The notes beneath the pieces are model-generated. The model was not told the origin of the DNA, did no database searches, and was given only the letters and a program-made list of their open reading frames with translations. Shown piece after piece: positions 1 to 8,523 of a DNA stretch of 64,000 nucleotides (position 1 is its first letter; each line of letters opens with the position of its first letter). Origin of the DNA: Neobacillus sp. CF12 (GTDB lineage: Bacteria; Bacillota; Bacilli; Bacillales; Cytobacillaceae); the NCBI RefSeq assembly GCF_030348765.1, contig NZ_JAUCEU010000007.1, positions 552,501-616,500 on the forward strand, in the 5' to 3' direction. The translations under genes were made by a program, and so were the position numbers.

Positions 1-1518
<1,518 letters not shown>

Positions 1519-1673
1519 GTTGATATAGCTCATTTGTTACGTTGGCTTAGCTTTTATAAAAAGCTAAAAAATTGTTTGTTGACGTTCTTGTTTGTTTAGT
1601 TTTCAAAGAACAAAATTGCTATTTTTGAAAAGTGACAAAAAATATAATATCATATTACCAAAGTTTTTATCAA
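1519..1673 (-). promoter_or_regulatory. rRNA operon leader and sigma-A promoter
   Basis: On the minus strand a -35 TTGATA (1668-1673) and a -10 TATTAT (1644-1649) are separated by 18 bases. Downstream lies GTTCTTTGAAAAC (about 1599-1612), typical of the boxA-like processing and antitermination leader before Bacillus 16S genes, and a small hairpin at 1549-1567. Seen directly; the role is inferred from known rrn leaders. The remaining bases up to the next gene at 1826 hold only that gene's terminator. Confidence 0.7.
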
Positions 1674-1788
1674 CATATTTTTTGCTATTAAGTACGTTCC
1701 TCTGAAGGGAACTTTTATATAATAACACCCTCACATCCTCCAGTTCAATAGAAATAATATCCAATTTTTCATTTAACAGAACGAATAA

Positions 1789-1816
1789 AGAGGTTGTTGC
1801 ATCAGCAACAACCTCT
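1789..1816 (-). terminator. Intrinsic terminator of the 46-residue gene
   Basis: A 12-bp perfect stem (1789-1800 with 1805-1816) around a four-base loop lies just after the stop codon at 1826 and is followed on the minus strand by a T-rich stretch. Confidence 0.8.
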
Positions 1817-1825
1817 CCTGTTTCT

Positions 1826-1966
1826 TTATTCTCCTTGCCCGCCGTTAGGGGTAACTCTTCGAACATGATCATCTTCAAAGTTGTTTTTGCGTGCTTTCTC
1901 TACTTTATCATTAAGTAATTGCTTTTGGTCAACATCTGATGATGGGGTAAACTTTTTCTTAGTCAT
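1826..1966 (-). CDS. Small hydrophilic protein, 46 residues
   Basis: A 46-residue, highly charged protein beginning MTKKKFTPSS and ending in a Gly-rich tail (NGGQGE). The ATG at 1966 is preceded by GGAGG at good spacing, and a strong terminator follows the stop, which together mark it as a real gene. It has no membrane segment or cysteine. I do not recognise the family; the size, charge and position beside an rRNA operon give no function. It resembles small spore-associated proteins only in general composition. Confidence 0.72.
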   Translation of the reverse strand: MTKKKFTPSSDVDQKQLLNDKVEKARKNNFEDDHVRRVTPNGGQGE

Positions 1967-2048
1967 GTAAATCCTCCTAATAAAATAAGTTTTTTCCCCT
2001 CTTATTTTGCATTCTTTAATTTAAATTAATCATAAATATTATCTGCAG

Positions 2049-2405
2049 CTAAAGATAAAGACCTAACGCTGCCATTAAAGTACTAACGACTACTGAAGCT
2101 AAAACGTATATACCTGCTAATATTTTTTTGTTAGAGTGCAATAAGGTTATCGTTTCATAACCGAACGTTGAGAAAGTGGTGTATGCGCCACAAAAACCAA
2201 CTCCAACCAAAAACCATAACCATTCGCTAATGTCATTTGCCAAATGAAGTTGGGCTAGCAGCCCTAAGAAAAAGGAACCAGAAATATTAATTACCCAAGT
2301 CCCCAATGGAAATCGATCAAAGTTTTTTCTTCTATTAATAAGACTTCCCAAAAGATATCTAGCAGCTGCCCCTAAAGAACCACCTATACCTACTAACCAA
2401 ATCAA
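2049..2405 (-). CDS. fluC: Fluoride channel FluC/CrcB, second subunit
   Basis: A 118-residue Fluc-family membrane protein. It has four hydrophobic segments, the N-terminal GIGGSLGAAARYLLG signature with the conserved Arg, GTWVINISGSF in helix 2, and the GFCGAYTTFSTFGYE segment whose Phe and Thr residues line the fluoride pore. It starts with TTG, and its start overlaps the TGA of the upstream fluC by four bases, which implies translational coupling. Fluc channels are dual-topology dimers; paired genes usually encode oppositely oriented partners of a heterodimer. Role: export of fluoride across the cytoplasmic membrane. Confidence 0.95.
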   Translation of the reverse strand: MIWLVGIGGSLGAAARYLLGSLINRRKNFDRFPLGTWVINISGSFFLGLLAQLHLANDISEWLWFLVGVGFCGAYTTFSTFGYETITLLHSNKKILAGIYVLASVVVSTLMAALGLYL

Positions 2406-2788
2406 TGTGCTTCCCCTTTTTCTCTACTAATTAATGCTATTTTAAAACCTAAGTGTGCCAGCAGAATTCCTAAAATCATACTAATTAAAACGTATAGGGC
2501 ACCAAAAACTATATGGCCGTTTTGAAATAAAAGAATTGTCTCTATAGAAAAGGTAGAAAAAGTAGTGAATGACCCAATAAACCCCGTTCCAAAAAATAAG
2601 GTGAATTGAGGACTTATATTTTTTCTTATAGAGATAAAAGTAAGGAACCAACCAAGTAAAAAACACCCTAAGAGATTTATTAATAGTGTTACAAGAGGAA
2701 ACTCATCCTCGATATTTATGCTCTCCCCAATACTATACCTAGTTATGGCTCCAATAAACCCACCAAACATAACGGAAAATAATTTCAT
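2402..2788 (-). CDS. fluC: Fluoride channel FluC/CrcB, first subunit
   Basis: A 128-residue CrcB/Fluc protein with four predicted membrane helices. It shows GGFIGAITRYSIG at the N-terminus, LINLLGCFLLG in helix 2 and GFIGSFTTFSTFSIET in helix 3, matching the pore-lining pattern of the family. It is followed with a four-base overlap by a second fluC, the usual arrangement in Bacilli for a two-gene heterodimer. It starts five bases after a NUDIX gene, so all three are probably one transcript. I saw no fluoride riboswitch upstream. Confidence 0.95.
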   Translation of the reverse strand: MKLFSVMFGGFIGAITRYSIGESINIEDEFPLVTLLINLLGCFLLGWFLTFISIRKNISPQFTLFFGTGFIGSFTTFSTFSIETILLFQNGHIVFGALYVLISMILGILLAHLGFKIALISREKGEAH

Positions 2789-2793
2789 TCCAA

Positions 2794-3249
2794 TTAGCCC
2801 TCTTCCACATTAAGATAACATCCTAACGCCTTTTTTACTGCCCAAGCTTGATGTTGGTGGTATAGGATTTCCTCAACATGTTTCACCGGTACCCATCTTA
2901 TCATGTGATCATCTTCAATTGGCTCAGAAACTTTAGTTAACAAATGTACTAAATAAAAGTTCCCGTCATTGGCTACATAATCATCATTAGAAGTAATAAA
3001 ATATTGTTTGGCTCTACCTACAAAACCTGTAATTTCTATTTCATATCCAGTCTCTTCTAATAATTCTCTCCTAAGACATGTGTGATGATTTTCTATTCCT
3101 TCAATGCCTCCCCCAGGTAACCAGTAATACCCATCAGGAGTTTGCACAGTTAAGAGCTCTTCTTTTGTATTGTTAAAAATAATGCCGTAAACTGCTTGCC
3201 TCGGCCGATATTCATAACCTTTTATTTTCTCTCCAAAGAACTTATTCAT
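2794..3249 (-). CDS. NUDIX hydrolase
   Basis: A protein of about 151 residues with a full NUDIX box, GX5EX7REUXEEXGU, visible as GGIEGIE...RELLEETGY at about residues 48-71. NUDIX enzymes hydrolyse nucleoside diphosphates linked to another moiety; the substrate cannot be told here. The chosen ATG at 3249 follows GGGAGAA at good spacing; an in-frame ATG 15 codons upstream lacks a ribosome site. It heads an apparent operon with two fluoride channel genes. The link to fluoride may be incidental. Confidence 0.88.
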   Translation of the reverse strand: MNKFFGEKIKGYEYRPRQAVYGIIFNNTKEELLTVQTPDGYYWLPGGGIEGIENHHTCLRRELLEETGYEIEITGFVGRAKQYFITSNDDYVANDGNFYLVHLLTKVSEPIEDDHMIRWVPVKHVEEILYHQHQAWAVKKALGCYLNVEEG

Positions 3250-3530
3250 ATTTCTCCCGCCTGTAGCTATATAAGATTGAGTCGTTCTATCCATTTATAT
3301 CCCACCATAACTTTATACATAATGTAATACCGAATTATACCATATTTTTTTTTTAGCTTTATTCTTGTTTACTTTTGGACGAATAGTGCAGGAATCTCTA
3401 TAACCAAATGCATATCCTGATAATGTAAATTTCAATTTAAAGGTGCGAATATTGAAAACGATTCAAATCAAATTCGATTATTCACACCATTAATTTGATT
3501 AAAACAAAAATAATGAAGGAGAGTTAATGA

Positions 3531-4079
3531 ATGCCAGATAAAGGAAAGAATAAAAAGAAGCACCGTGAGGATGAATCTTCAGACATCCATGTTGAGGACA
3601 AGCATTACGAAAAAAAGAAGCACCGTAAGGATAAAACTACAGACATCCGTAATAAGGACAAGTCGGTTAAAAAAAAGAAGGACCGGAAAGATAAATCTTC
3701 AGACATCCATGTTGAGGATACGAAGATTAAAAAACAGAAAATCGATTATAACCAACAAGTTGATTTTGTATATTATGATCCATCTATTATTCAAGCGGTA
3801 GACGTATTTCAGGTTCCGGAACAACATTCCCACGTTTCACATCAAAATGATGATGTCCTAGCAGTAGATCATGTTGTCGAAGCTATAGAAAAGGATGTAC
3901 AAGTAGCAGAACAAGAAGTCGAAGCTATAGAACAGGATGTACAAGTAGCAGAACAGGAAGTCGAAGCTATAGAACAGGATGTACAAGAAGCAGAACAAGA
4001 AGTCGTAGCTATAGATCGGGATGTACAAGAAGCAGAACAAGAGGTCGTAGCTATAGATCGAGATGGAATGAACGAGTAA
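3531..4079 (+). CDS. Bipartite repeat protein, basic repeats then acidic coiled coil
   Basis: A 182-residue low-complexity protein, start supported by GGAGAG upstream. Residues about 8-67 are three Lys-rich 20-residue repeats of the form KKKHRKDKxSDIHVEDxxxx. A linker with Tyr and Phe (about 68-110) follows, then four and a half near-identical 14-residue acidic repeats (EVEAIEQDVQVAEQ), two heptads each, predicted to form a coiled coil. No signal peptide or membrane segment is seen. The strongly basic N-terminus and acidic C-terminus suggest self-association or polyanion binding. A spore-surface or nucleoid role is possible but unproven; I do not recognise a named family. Confidence 0.8.
   Translation: MPDKGKNKKKHREDESSDIHVEDKHYEKKKHRKDKTTDIRNKDKSVKKKKDRKDKSSDIHVEDTKIKKQKIDYNQQVDFVYYDPSIIQAVDVFQVPEQHSHVSHQNDDVLAVDHVVEAIEKDVQVAEQEVEAIEQDVQVAEQEVEAIEQDVQEAEQEVVAIDRDVQEAEQEVVAIDRDGMNE
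3873..4064 (+). repeat. 42-bp in-frame tandem repeat encoding the 14-residue unit
   Basis: Units start at 3873, 3915, 3957, 3999 and 4041 (last partial). Units differ mainly in GAA/GAT and GTA/GAA codons. The DNA-level similarity implies recent expansion or homogenisation, so copy number is likely to vary between strains. Confidence 0.9.
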
Positions 4080-4104
4080 TAGTTAGTAAATTACACATTG
4101 AACT

Positions 4105-4134
4105 TAAAAAATCCACCTAAAATGTGGATTTTTT
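4105..4134. terminator. Bidirectional terminator between convergent genes
   Basis: AAAAAATCCAC and GTGGATTTTTT form an 11-bp stem with A and T tracts on either side, located between the stop codons of the repeat protein and the iminopeptidase. Confidence 0.85.
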
Positions 4135-4142
4135 CTTAGAGA

Positions 4143-5021
4143 TTAATCAAGATCGATTGAATTTAAAAAATTTCCTACTACTCGTAAAAACTCTTCCTTC
4201 TCTTCAAAATAAGCCATATGAGCACTGTTTTCGTATACATGAAATTTTCCATTTGGTACTAGATTGCTAAAGTACTCCGTTGATTCGGGTGTCGCCTCAT
4301 CATACCGTCCACAAGTAAACAAAGTTGGACACGTTATTTCATTCAATTGTGCTGTACAATCAAAAGATTTTAAGTTTCCTTTTACACTGAATTCAGATGG
4401 ACCCCACATAATATTGTATATTTCAGGATTCCGATATCCTGATCCTTTTTTTACCCATTCAGGATCTGGCTCTTCCTGTATTCGACACACAAACACTTTG
4501 TTAAATTCTTGAATTGCTGCTTTAAATTCCTCCGAGTCTGTTGTTCCGTTTTCTTCACACCGTTTAATTGTTTCCTGAATTTCTATAGGAAGCTTTTTAA
4601 GATTATCCAATTGGTCCTGTTCCCACCTTGGTGCACTCAAACATGGACTTGAAAAAATAACACTTTTCACACCGCTCGGCTTAGTTAAACAGTATGCTGC
4701 TGAAAGGGTTGTGCCCCAAGAATGACCTAATAGATGAACTTCGTCTAAATTAAGACCTTCTCTTACTTGAGCCAACTCTTCAACAAAGCGATCAAGTTGC
4801 CATAGTGAGGTGTCAGTTGGACGATCTGAACGGCCGCACCCTAATTGGTCGTACAATATAACAGGTCTATCTTCTTGGAGTGCCTGTAAGCCCTCTAATG
4901 AGTAACTCGAAGATCCAGGACCTCCATGTAATATGATAACAGGAGTACCTGTAGCATTTTTATTAAATAGTTGATACCAAACTCTTCCGCCAGTAACATT
5001 TATGTATCCCTCTTCTCGCAT
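4143..5021 (-). CDS. pip: Proline iminopeptidase-type alpha/beta hydrolase (S33)
   Basis: A 292-residue alpha/beta hydrolase of the S33 family. It has the oxyanion-hole motif HGGPG (about residues 33-37), YDQLGCGRSD, the nucleophile elbow GHSWGT (about 99-104), an acid in GRYDEATPE and the catalytic His in SAHMAYFE near the C-terminus. Family members release N-terminal proline from peptides (EC 3.4.11.5). No signal peptide, so cytoplasmic. The ATG follows GGGGAGG. The gene is monocistronic between a bidirectional terminator and a divergent methyltransferase. Related S33 amidases cannot be excluded. Confidence 0.9.
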   Translation of the reverse strand: MREEGYINVTGGRVWYQLFNKNATGTPVIILHGGPGSSSYSLEGLQALQEDRPVILYDQLGCGRSDRPTDTSLWQLDRFVEELAQVREGLNLDEVHLLGHSWGTTLSAAYCLTKPSGVKSVIFSSPCLSAPRWEQDQLDNLKKLPIEIQETIKRCEENGTTDSEEFKAAIQEFNKVFVCRIQEEPDPEWVKKGSGYRNPEIYNIMWGPSEFSVKGNLKSFDCTAQLNEITCPTLFTCGRYDEATPESTEYFSNLVPNGKFHVYENSAHMAYFEEKEEFLRVVGNFLNSIDLD

Positions 5022-5103
5022 AAAAACCTCCCCTTAGAGACAAAAGTGTATATTATAACCTTATTAATAGTAACTTATTTTTAATAATTAGAAAACTTTT
5101 TAA

Positions 5104-5128
5104 TATAATGGTGTATATTTCCATTATA
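5104..5128. promoter_or_regulatory. Palindrome between divergent pip and methyltransferase genes
   Basis: TATAATGG and CCATTATA are perfect 8-bp arms separated by nine bases. The element also contains -10-like TATAAT and TATACT hexamers on both strands. It sits midway between two divergent start codons, so it may combine overlapping promoters or act as an operator. Inference from position and symmetry. Confidence 0.4.
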
Positions 5129-5186
5129 CTATAATTGACAGAATACTAGAGCCCACTTGAAATAAGTGCTAAAGGGAGAGATTGGA

Positions 5187-5963
5187 TTGAAGATTCAGAA
5201 CGATAAAGACAATTGGAATGCAACTTTTTATGACGAAAACCATTCATTTGTTTCTAATTATGGAAATAATCTAATTGACTTATTAGAGATAAGAAAAGGT
5301 GAGAAAATACTAGATCTTGGATGTGGAACAGGAGATTTGGCGAATAGATTGTGTGTTATGAGTGGTAATGTTATCGGCGTAGACAAATCCCAAAATATGA
5401 TCTCCCAAGCCTCAATGAAATACCCGGAAATAAAATTTGTAGTACGAGATGTGACAAACCTAGGATACACGAATGAATTTGACGTAGTTTTCTCTAATGC
5501 AACTCTACATTGGGTAAAACAACCCAAACAAGCATTAAACTGTATTTACCAAAGCTTAAGACCAAGTGGAAGGTTTGTTGCTGAATTTGGTGGTAGAGGT
5601 AACGTTCAAACCATAACAAATGAAATAATTAACCAAATAAATCAAACTGGAATTGAATTTAATAAGGAACAATTCCCTTGGTATTACCCAAGTATTGGTG
5701 AATATTCATCATTGATGGAAGAAGTAGGATTCAGGGTCACCTTTGCAGAGCACTTTGATAGACCTACTCCTTTAGATGGAGAAAATGGATTAAGAAATTG
5801 GATTGAGATGTTTGGCAGCCAATTTTTTAATGATATTGATGAAAGAAGAAAAGATAAAATAATAATGAAGATAGAGGAAGAATTAAAAGATACATTATAT
5901 AAAGATGGAAGATGGGTTGCTGATTACAAACGAATTCGTGTGATTGGGTTAAAGAATGAATAA
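5187..5963 (+). CDS. Class I SAM-dependent methyltransferase
   Basis: A 258-residue methyltransferase with motif I ILDLGCGTGDLA (about residues 42-53), an acidic motif II (VIGVDKSQNMI), and the post-II segment VVFSNATLHWVKQPKQAL found in trans-aconitate/malonyl-ACP methyltransferase relatives. Substrate unknown. A TTG at 5187 is chosen because GGGAGAG lies eight bases upstream; a GTG seven codons earlier has no ribosome site. It runs divergently from pip and ends at a strong terminator. Confidence 0.88.
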   Translation: MKIQNDKDNWNATFYDENHSFVSNYGNNLIDLLEIRKGEKILDLGCGTGDLANRLCVMSGNVIGVDKSQNMISQASMKYPEIKFVVRDVTNLGYTNEFDVVFSNATLHWVKQPKQALNCIYQSLRPSGRFVAEFGGRGNVQTITNEIINQINQTGIEFNKEQFPWYYPSIGEYSSLMEEVGFRVTFAEHFDRPTPLDGENGLRNWIEMFGSQFFNDIDERRKDKIIMKIEEELKDTLYKDGRWVADYKRIRVIGLKNE

Positions 5964-5974
5964 TGCTATATAAC

Positions 5975-6016
5975 AAAAAATGACTATCAACTTTACACTC
6001 TCTGATAGTCATTTTT
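5975..6016. terminator. Bidirectional terminator
   Basis: AATGACTATCA pairs with TGATAGTCATT, with an A tract on the left and a T tract on the right, between the convergent methyltransferase and TerC genes. Confidence 0.88.
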
Positions 6017-6045
6017 ATATTTTATGAACATAATTGTTCAGACTT

Positions 6046-6768
6046 TTACTTTGTTGCCACCTTAGCTTTTAAAAAATGGACAAGGAATGTTCCAAAGAAG
6101 ATTCCAATTAACAGGCTGAAAAAGATAACTTCGTGCAGTTGGAATCCAAAAGCTGCGGCTATCATTCTCAATCCAATCATACCGATTAAGACAAATGCTG
6201 TAGTTTCAAATTCAGGTATTCTTTCAATCAGGGCTAAGAATAATTGTGCAACACCACGCATCATTAATATCCCTAGGATTCCGCCTAGAAATAGTACCCA
6301 AACTTGATTAGATACACCAAATGCGGCTATAACACTATCGATACTAAAAGCAATATCCATAAGTTCTACAGTTAAGACAGTGCTCCAAAAACCCACTTTC
6401 TTTGTTTGAAGCTCTTCCTCTCCATCTCTTTTATTAATAAAGTTCTGAAGTACAAGCCAAAGAAGATAGTGACCGCCAACGATTTTGACCCAGCCAATAT
6501 TTACTAACGAAACACCTATTCCAATTGCGATTACACGAAAAAGATAAGCACCAATAATTCCGTAAAATAGTGCCTTCTTACGCTGTTCTTCTGGCAAATG
6601 TTTTACCAGTACAGCAAGAACTAACGCATTATCAGCAGATAATAATCCTTCTAGAATCACCAAAGTGCCAATGACTCCCCAACTTGCTGGATCTGTTAAT
6701 ACTTTTCCCAAGGCGTCTAATGATAAAAATGAACCATAATTCGCAATGATTTCTTGTAAGAACTCCAT
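6046..6768 (-). CDS. TerC family membrane protein (YkoY/YceF type)
   Basis: A 240-residue TerC-family integral membrane protein with about seven hydrophobic segments. The family signature LEGLLSADNALVLA (helix 1, acidic Glu/Asp/Asn) and the second acidic motif MDIAFSIDSV in the mid-chain helix are present; these residues are proposed to bind metal. Bacillus TerC proteins have been implicated in manganese export and metalation of secreted proteins. I looked for a yybP-ykoY manganese riboswitch upstream and did not see one. A paralogue lies at 16365-17105. Confidence 0.9.
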   Translation of the reverse strand: MEFLQEIIANYGSFLSLDALGKVLTDPASWGVIGTLVILEGLLSADNALVLAVLVKHLPEEQRKKALFYGIIGAYLFRVIAIGIGVSLVNIGWVKIVGGHYLLWLVLQNFINKRDGEEELQTKKVGFWSTVLTVELMDIAFSIDSVIAAFGVSNQVWVLFLGGILGILMMRGVAQLFLALIERIPEFETTAFVLIGMIGLRMIAAAFGFQLHEVIFFSLLIGIFFGTFLVHFLKAKVATK

Positions 6769-6929
6769 CCTCTTATGCTTATCTCCTTTTCATTATTTTT
6801 ACAAAGTAAAACTGCTTGTCTTCTTATTGTATATGTATGTTTATCAAATAATTATATGAGCAATACATACATGAAAGAGGTGTTTTGTGGACGAAACCCA
6901 TGATTCTACTTCTTTTTATCTATCCTATC

Positions 6930-6980
6930 AACAAACTAGCAGTTGCTATCATATTGGTAGCGAACTGCTAGTTTGTTTTT
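6930..6980 (+). promoter_or_regulatory. Long terminator-like hairpin upstream of the glutaredoxin-like gene
   Basis: AACAAACTAGCAGTT and AACTGCTAGTTTGTT form a 15-bp perfect stem, with an inner mini-stem, followed by five T residues reading rightward. No recognised gene precedes it on this strand, so it may end a short transcript or act as an attenuator for the gene 75 bases downstream. Confidence 0.6.
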
Positions 6981-7053
6981 CAAAGCATGTAATGAGACTT
7001 TTTAAAATGAAATGGTTTAAAATATTGGTATGTTGAACGAAGGAGGAATGAGT

Positions 7054-7296
7054 ATGCGGAAGGTTGTTATATACACCCAGGAAAGCTGCGGTCCATGTAC
7101 TGCTGAAAAACTTTGGTTAAAAGATAATGGAATTGAATTTGAGGAAAAAAATATAAGAGAAAACCCAAAATATCTCGATGAAATTGTTGAGTTAGGTGCA
7201 TCTGCTACACCAGCTACTGTGATAAGTGATGGGAATAGTACTGAAGTTGTTTTGGGTTTTGACCAGGAAAAATTAGGGGAAATTCTAGGAATTTAA
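7054..7296 (+). CDS. Glutaredoxin/NrdH-like thiol protein
   Basis: An 80-residue thioredoxin-fold protein with a CGPC active site near the N-terminus (YTQESCGPCTAEK), a cis-Pro in SATPATVI and the GFDQEKL tail typical of glutaredoxin/NrdH-like proteins. It likely reduces disulfides in the cytoplasm. The ATG at 7054 is seven bases after GGAGG; an upstream ATG in frame is less suitable. It is monocistronic, with a terminator hairpin downstream and a long hairpin upstream. Confidence 0.88.
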   Translation: MRKVVIYTQESCGPCTAEKLWLKDNGIEFEEKNIRENPKYLDEIVELGASATPATVISDGNSTEVVLGFDQEKLGEILGI

Positions 7297-7310
7297 GTAA
7301 CATATTTAAC

Positions 7311-7346
7311 GGTCACTTCAGAATTACTACTGGAGTGACTGTTTTT
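7311..7346 (+). terminator. Terminator of the glutaredoxin-like gene, first unit of an array
   Basis: GTCACTTCAG and CTGGAGTGAC form an imperfect stem followed by five T residues. The same palindrome recurs downstream about every 52 bases, so this terminator appears to be the founding unit of the adjacent array. Confidence 0.8.
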
Positions 7347-7490
7347 GCTATGCTTTTTGTTATTCGGTCATTCCAGATCTGTTGGAGTGACCGAAACCCT
7401 TTCATTTTTCAAGTTTGGGTCACTCCAGACATGTTGGTGTGACCGAATCTCATTTACCTCTCAAGTATGGGTCACTCCACTCCATTCCAT
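7311..7490. repeat. 52-bp-period palindrome array A
   Basis: Palindromes of the form GGTCACTCCA...TGGAGTGACC begin at 7311, 7366, 7418 and 7470 (last one half), giving spacings of 55, 52 and 52. Each unit is a hairpin of about 28 bp plus about 24 bp of spacer. It fills the gap between the glutaredoxin-like and HPr-like genes. No coding potential: apparent short frames across it have no ribosome sites. Confidence 0.85.
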
Positions 7491-7661
7491 GTCCCTCTTC
7501 TCTAACCTTAAAAATTACGTCAAATTCTTTGTATAATAATCTCACATACAATTGTTGCATTAGACAAGGCCAAATGAGTAAATGTATCATATTTCGTTGT
7601 TATCATTCATACATAAAAGAGTGTGAATTAATTAACAAGAATAATAAGGAGGGTTTCCTCA

Positions 7662-7919
7662 ATGGTCTTAAAAACAATACAGCTTAAAAGAAAGGCTGGT
7701 TTAGACAGCCGTGCCATCAACCAGTTGGTTCAGGTAACATCGCAATTTGAGTCAGATGTTTATCTCACCTACAATGGGCATAGAGTTAACTGCAAATCAA
7801 TTATGGGCGTTCTGTCTTTGGCCATCCCTAATAATGCTGAACTTCTGTTAGAAGCATCAGGTTCCGACGATCATGAAGCACTTAAACAATTAATAGATAC
7901 AATCGACACATTAAAATAA
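7662..7919 (+). CDS. HPr/Crh-like protein with Asp at position 15
   Basis: An 85-residue HPr-fold protein. By alignment to Bacillus HPr, position 15 (the PTS phospho-histidine) is Asp, within GLDSRA, while Arg17 and the regulatory Ser46 in KSIMGVLSL are kept. It therefore cannot carry phosphate on His15 for sugar transport but could still be phosphorylated on Ser46 by HPr kinase. This recalls Crh, which has Gln15, and suggests a regulatory role in carbon catabolite control. It is not beside yvcJ/yvcK-type genes, unlike crh. Start ATG follows GGAGGG at long spacing. Confidence 0.85.
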   Translation: MVLKTIQLKRKAGLDSRAINQLVQVTSQFESDVYLTYNGHRVNCKSIMGVLSLAIPNNAELLLEASGSDDHEALKQLIDTIDTLK

Positions 7920-8049
7920 GATTAACTAAAATAGTAAGGGCGACCTTTGTGTCACTCTTACTTTTTGTTTTTCTTTTCTTCATTCCCCTCCGGTTATGGA
8001 TTCTTTTTGTTATGATAAGAATAAATACAATTTCTCCAGGAGGTATCTT

Positions 8050-8520
8050 ATGTTTTTATCCTGTCCTATTTTGGCTGCATTTTTAGGAATGTTCATTGCC
8101 CAATTCGTAAAAATACCGATACACTTTTTAGCCTCAAAGGAATTAAGGTGGAATCTTATGTTCAGCACTGGCGGAATGCCAAGTTCCCATACTGCCATGA
8201 TTATTTCATTAACTACGGTTATTGGATTAATGTCTGGATGGCAATCGAATGAGTTTGCTATCTGCGTTGTCGTGTCCGCAATCGTCATGCATGATGCGAT
8301 GGGAGTTCGGAGACATGCAGGCTATCATGCGGAAATACTGAACACCTTATTAGCCGACTTTAACAGTCTGATTGAAACGCTAAAAGACCCCAATTTAAAG
8401 AAACCGGAGTCTAGAGAAAAGTTAAAAGAATTATTAGGACATCAACCAACAGAAGTCTTTTTTGGGGCTATAACAGGAATCATTGTTGGCTTAATGACAT
8501 ATTATTTATACCCATTTTAG
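8050..8520 (+). CDS. yuiD: Divergent PAP2-family membrane protein (YuiD-like)
   Basis: A 156-residue membrane protein of the divergent PAP2 (DUF212) family, with GGMPSSHTA and the downstream HDAMGVRRHAG motif that form the phosphatase-like site. B. subtilis YuiD is almost the same length. Likely an undecaprenyl- or lipid-phosphate phosphatase relative, activity unproven. ATG at 8050 follows AGGAGG at good spacing; the frame remains open upstream but without a ribosome site. It converges on the MFS gene with only three bases between stops. Confidence 0.9.
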   Translation: MFLSCPILAAFLGMFIAQFVKIPIHFLASKELRWNLMFSTGGMPSSHTAMIISLTTVIGLMSGWQSNEFAICVVVSAIVMHDAMGVRRHAGYHAEILNTLLADFNSLIETLKDPNLKKPESREKLKELLGHQPTEVFFGAITGIIVGLMTYYLYPF

Positions 8521-8523
8521 TTG

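Noticed and set aside
1603..1878. 91-codon minus-strand frame
   Set aside because: It spans the terminator of the 46-residue gene and the rRNA promoter; no ribosome site.
3391..3418. SigK-like -10 CATATCCT ahead of the repeat protein
   Set aside because: A matching -35 AC at the right distance is absent, so sporulation control is not supported.
3858..4040. Antisense frame rich in Phe and Tyr across the 42-bp repeats
   Set aside because: Shadow of the repeated coding strand; no ribosome site.
6769..6900. yybP-ykoY manganese riboswitch upstream of TerC
   Set aside because: The conserved loop sequences were not found by eye here or upstream of the second terC.
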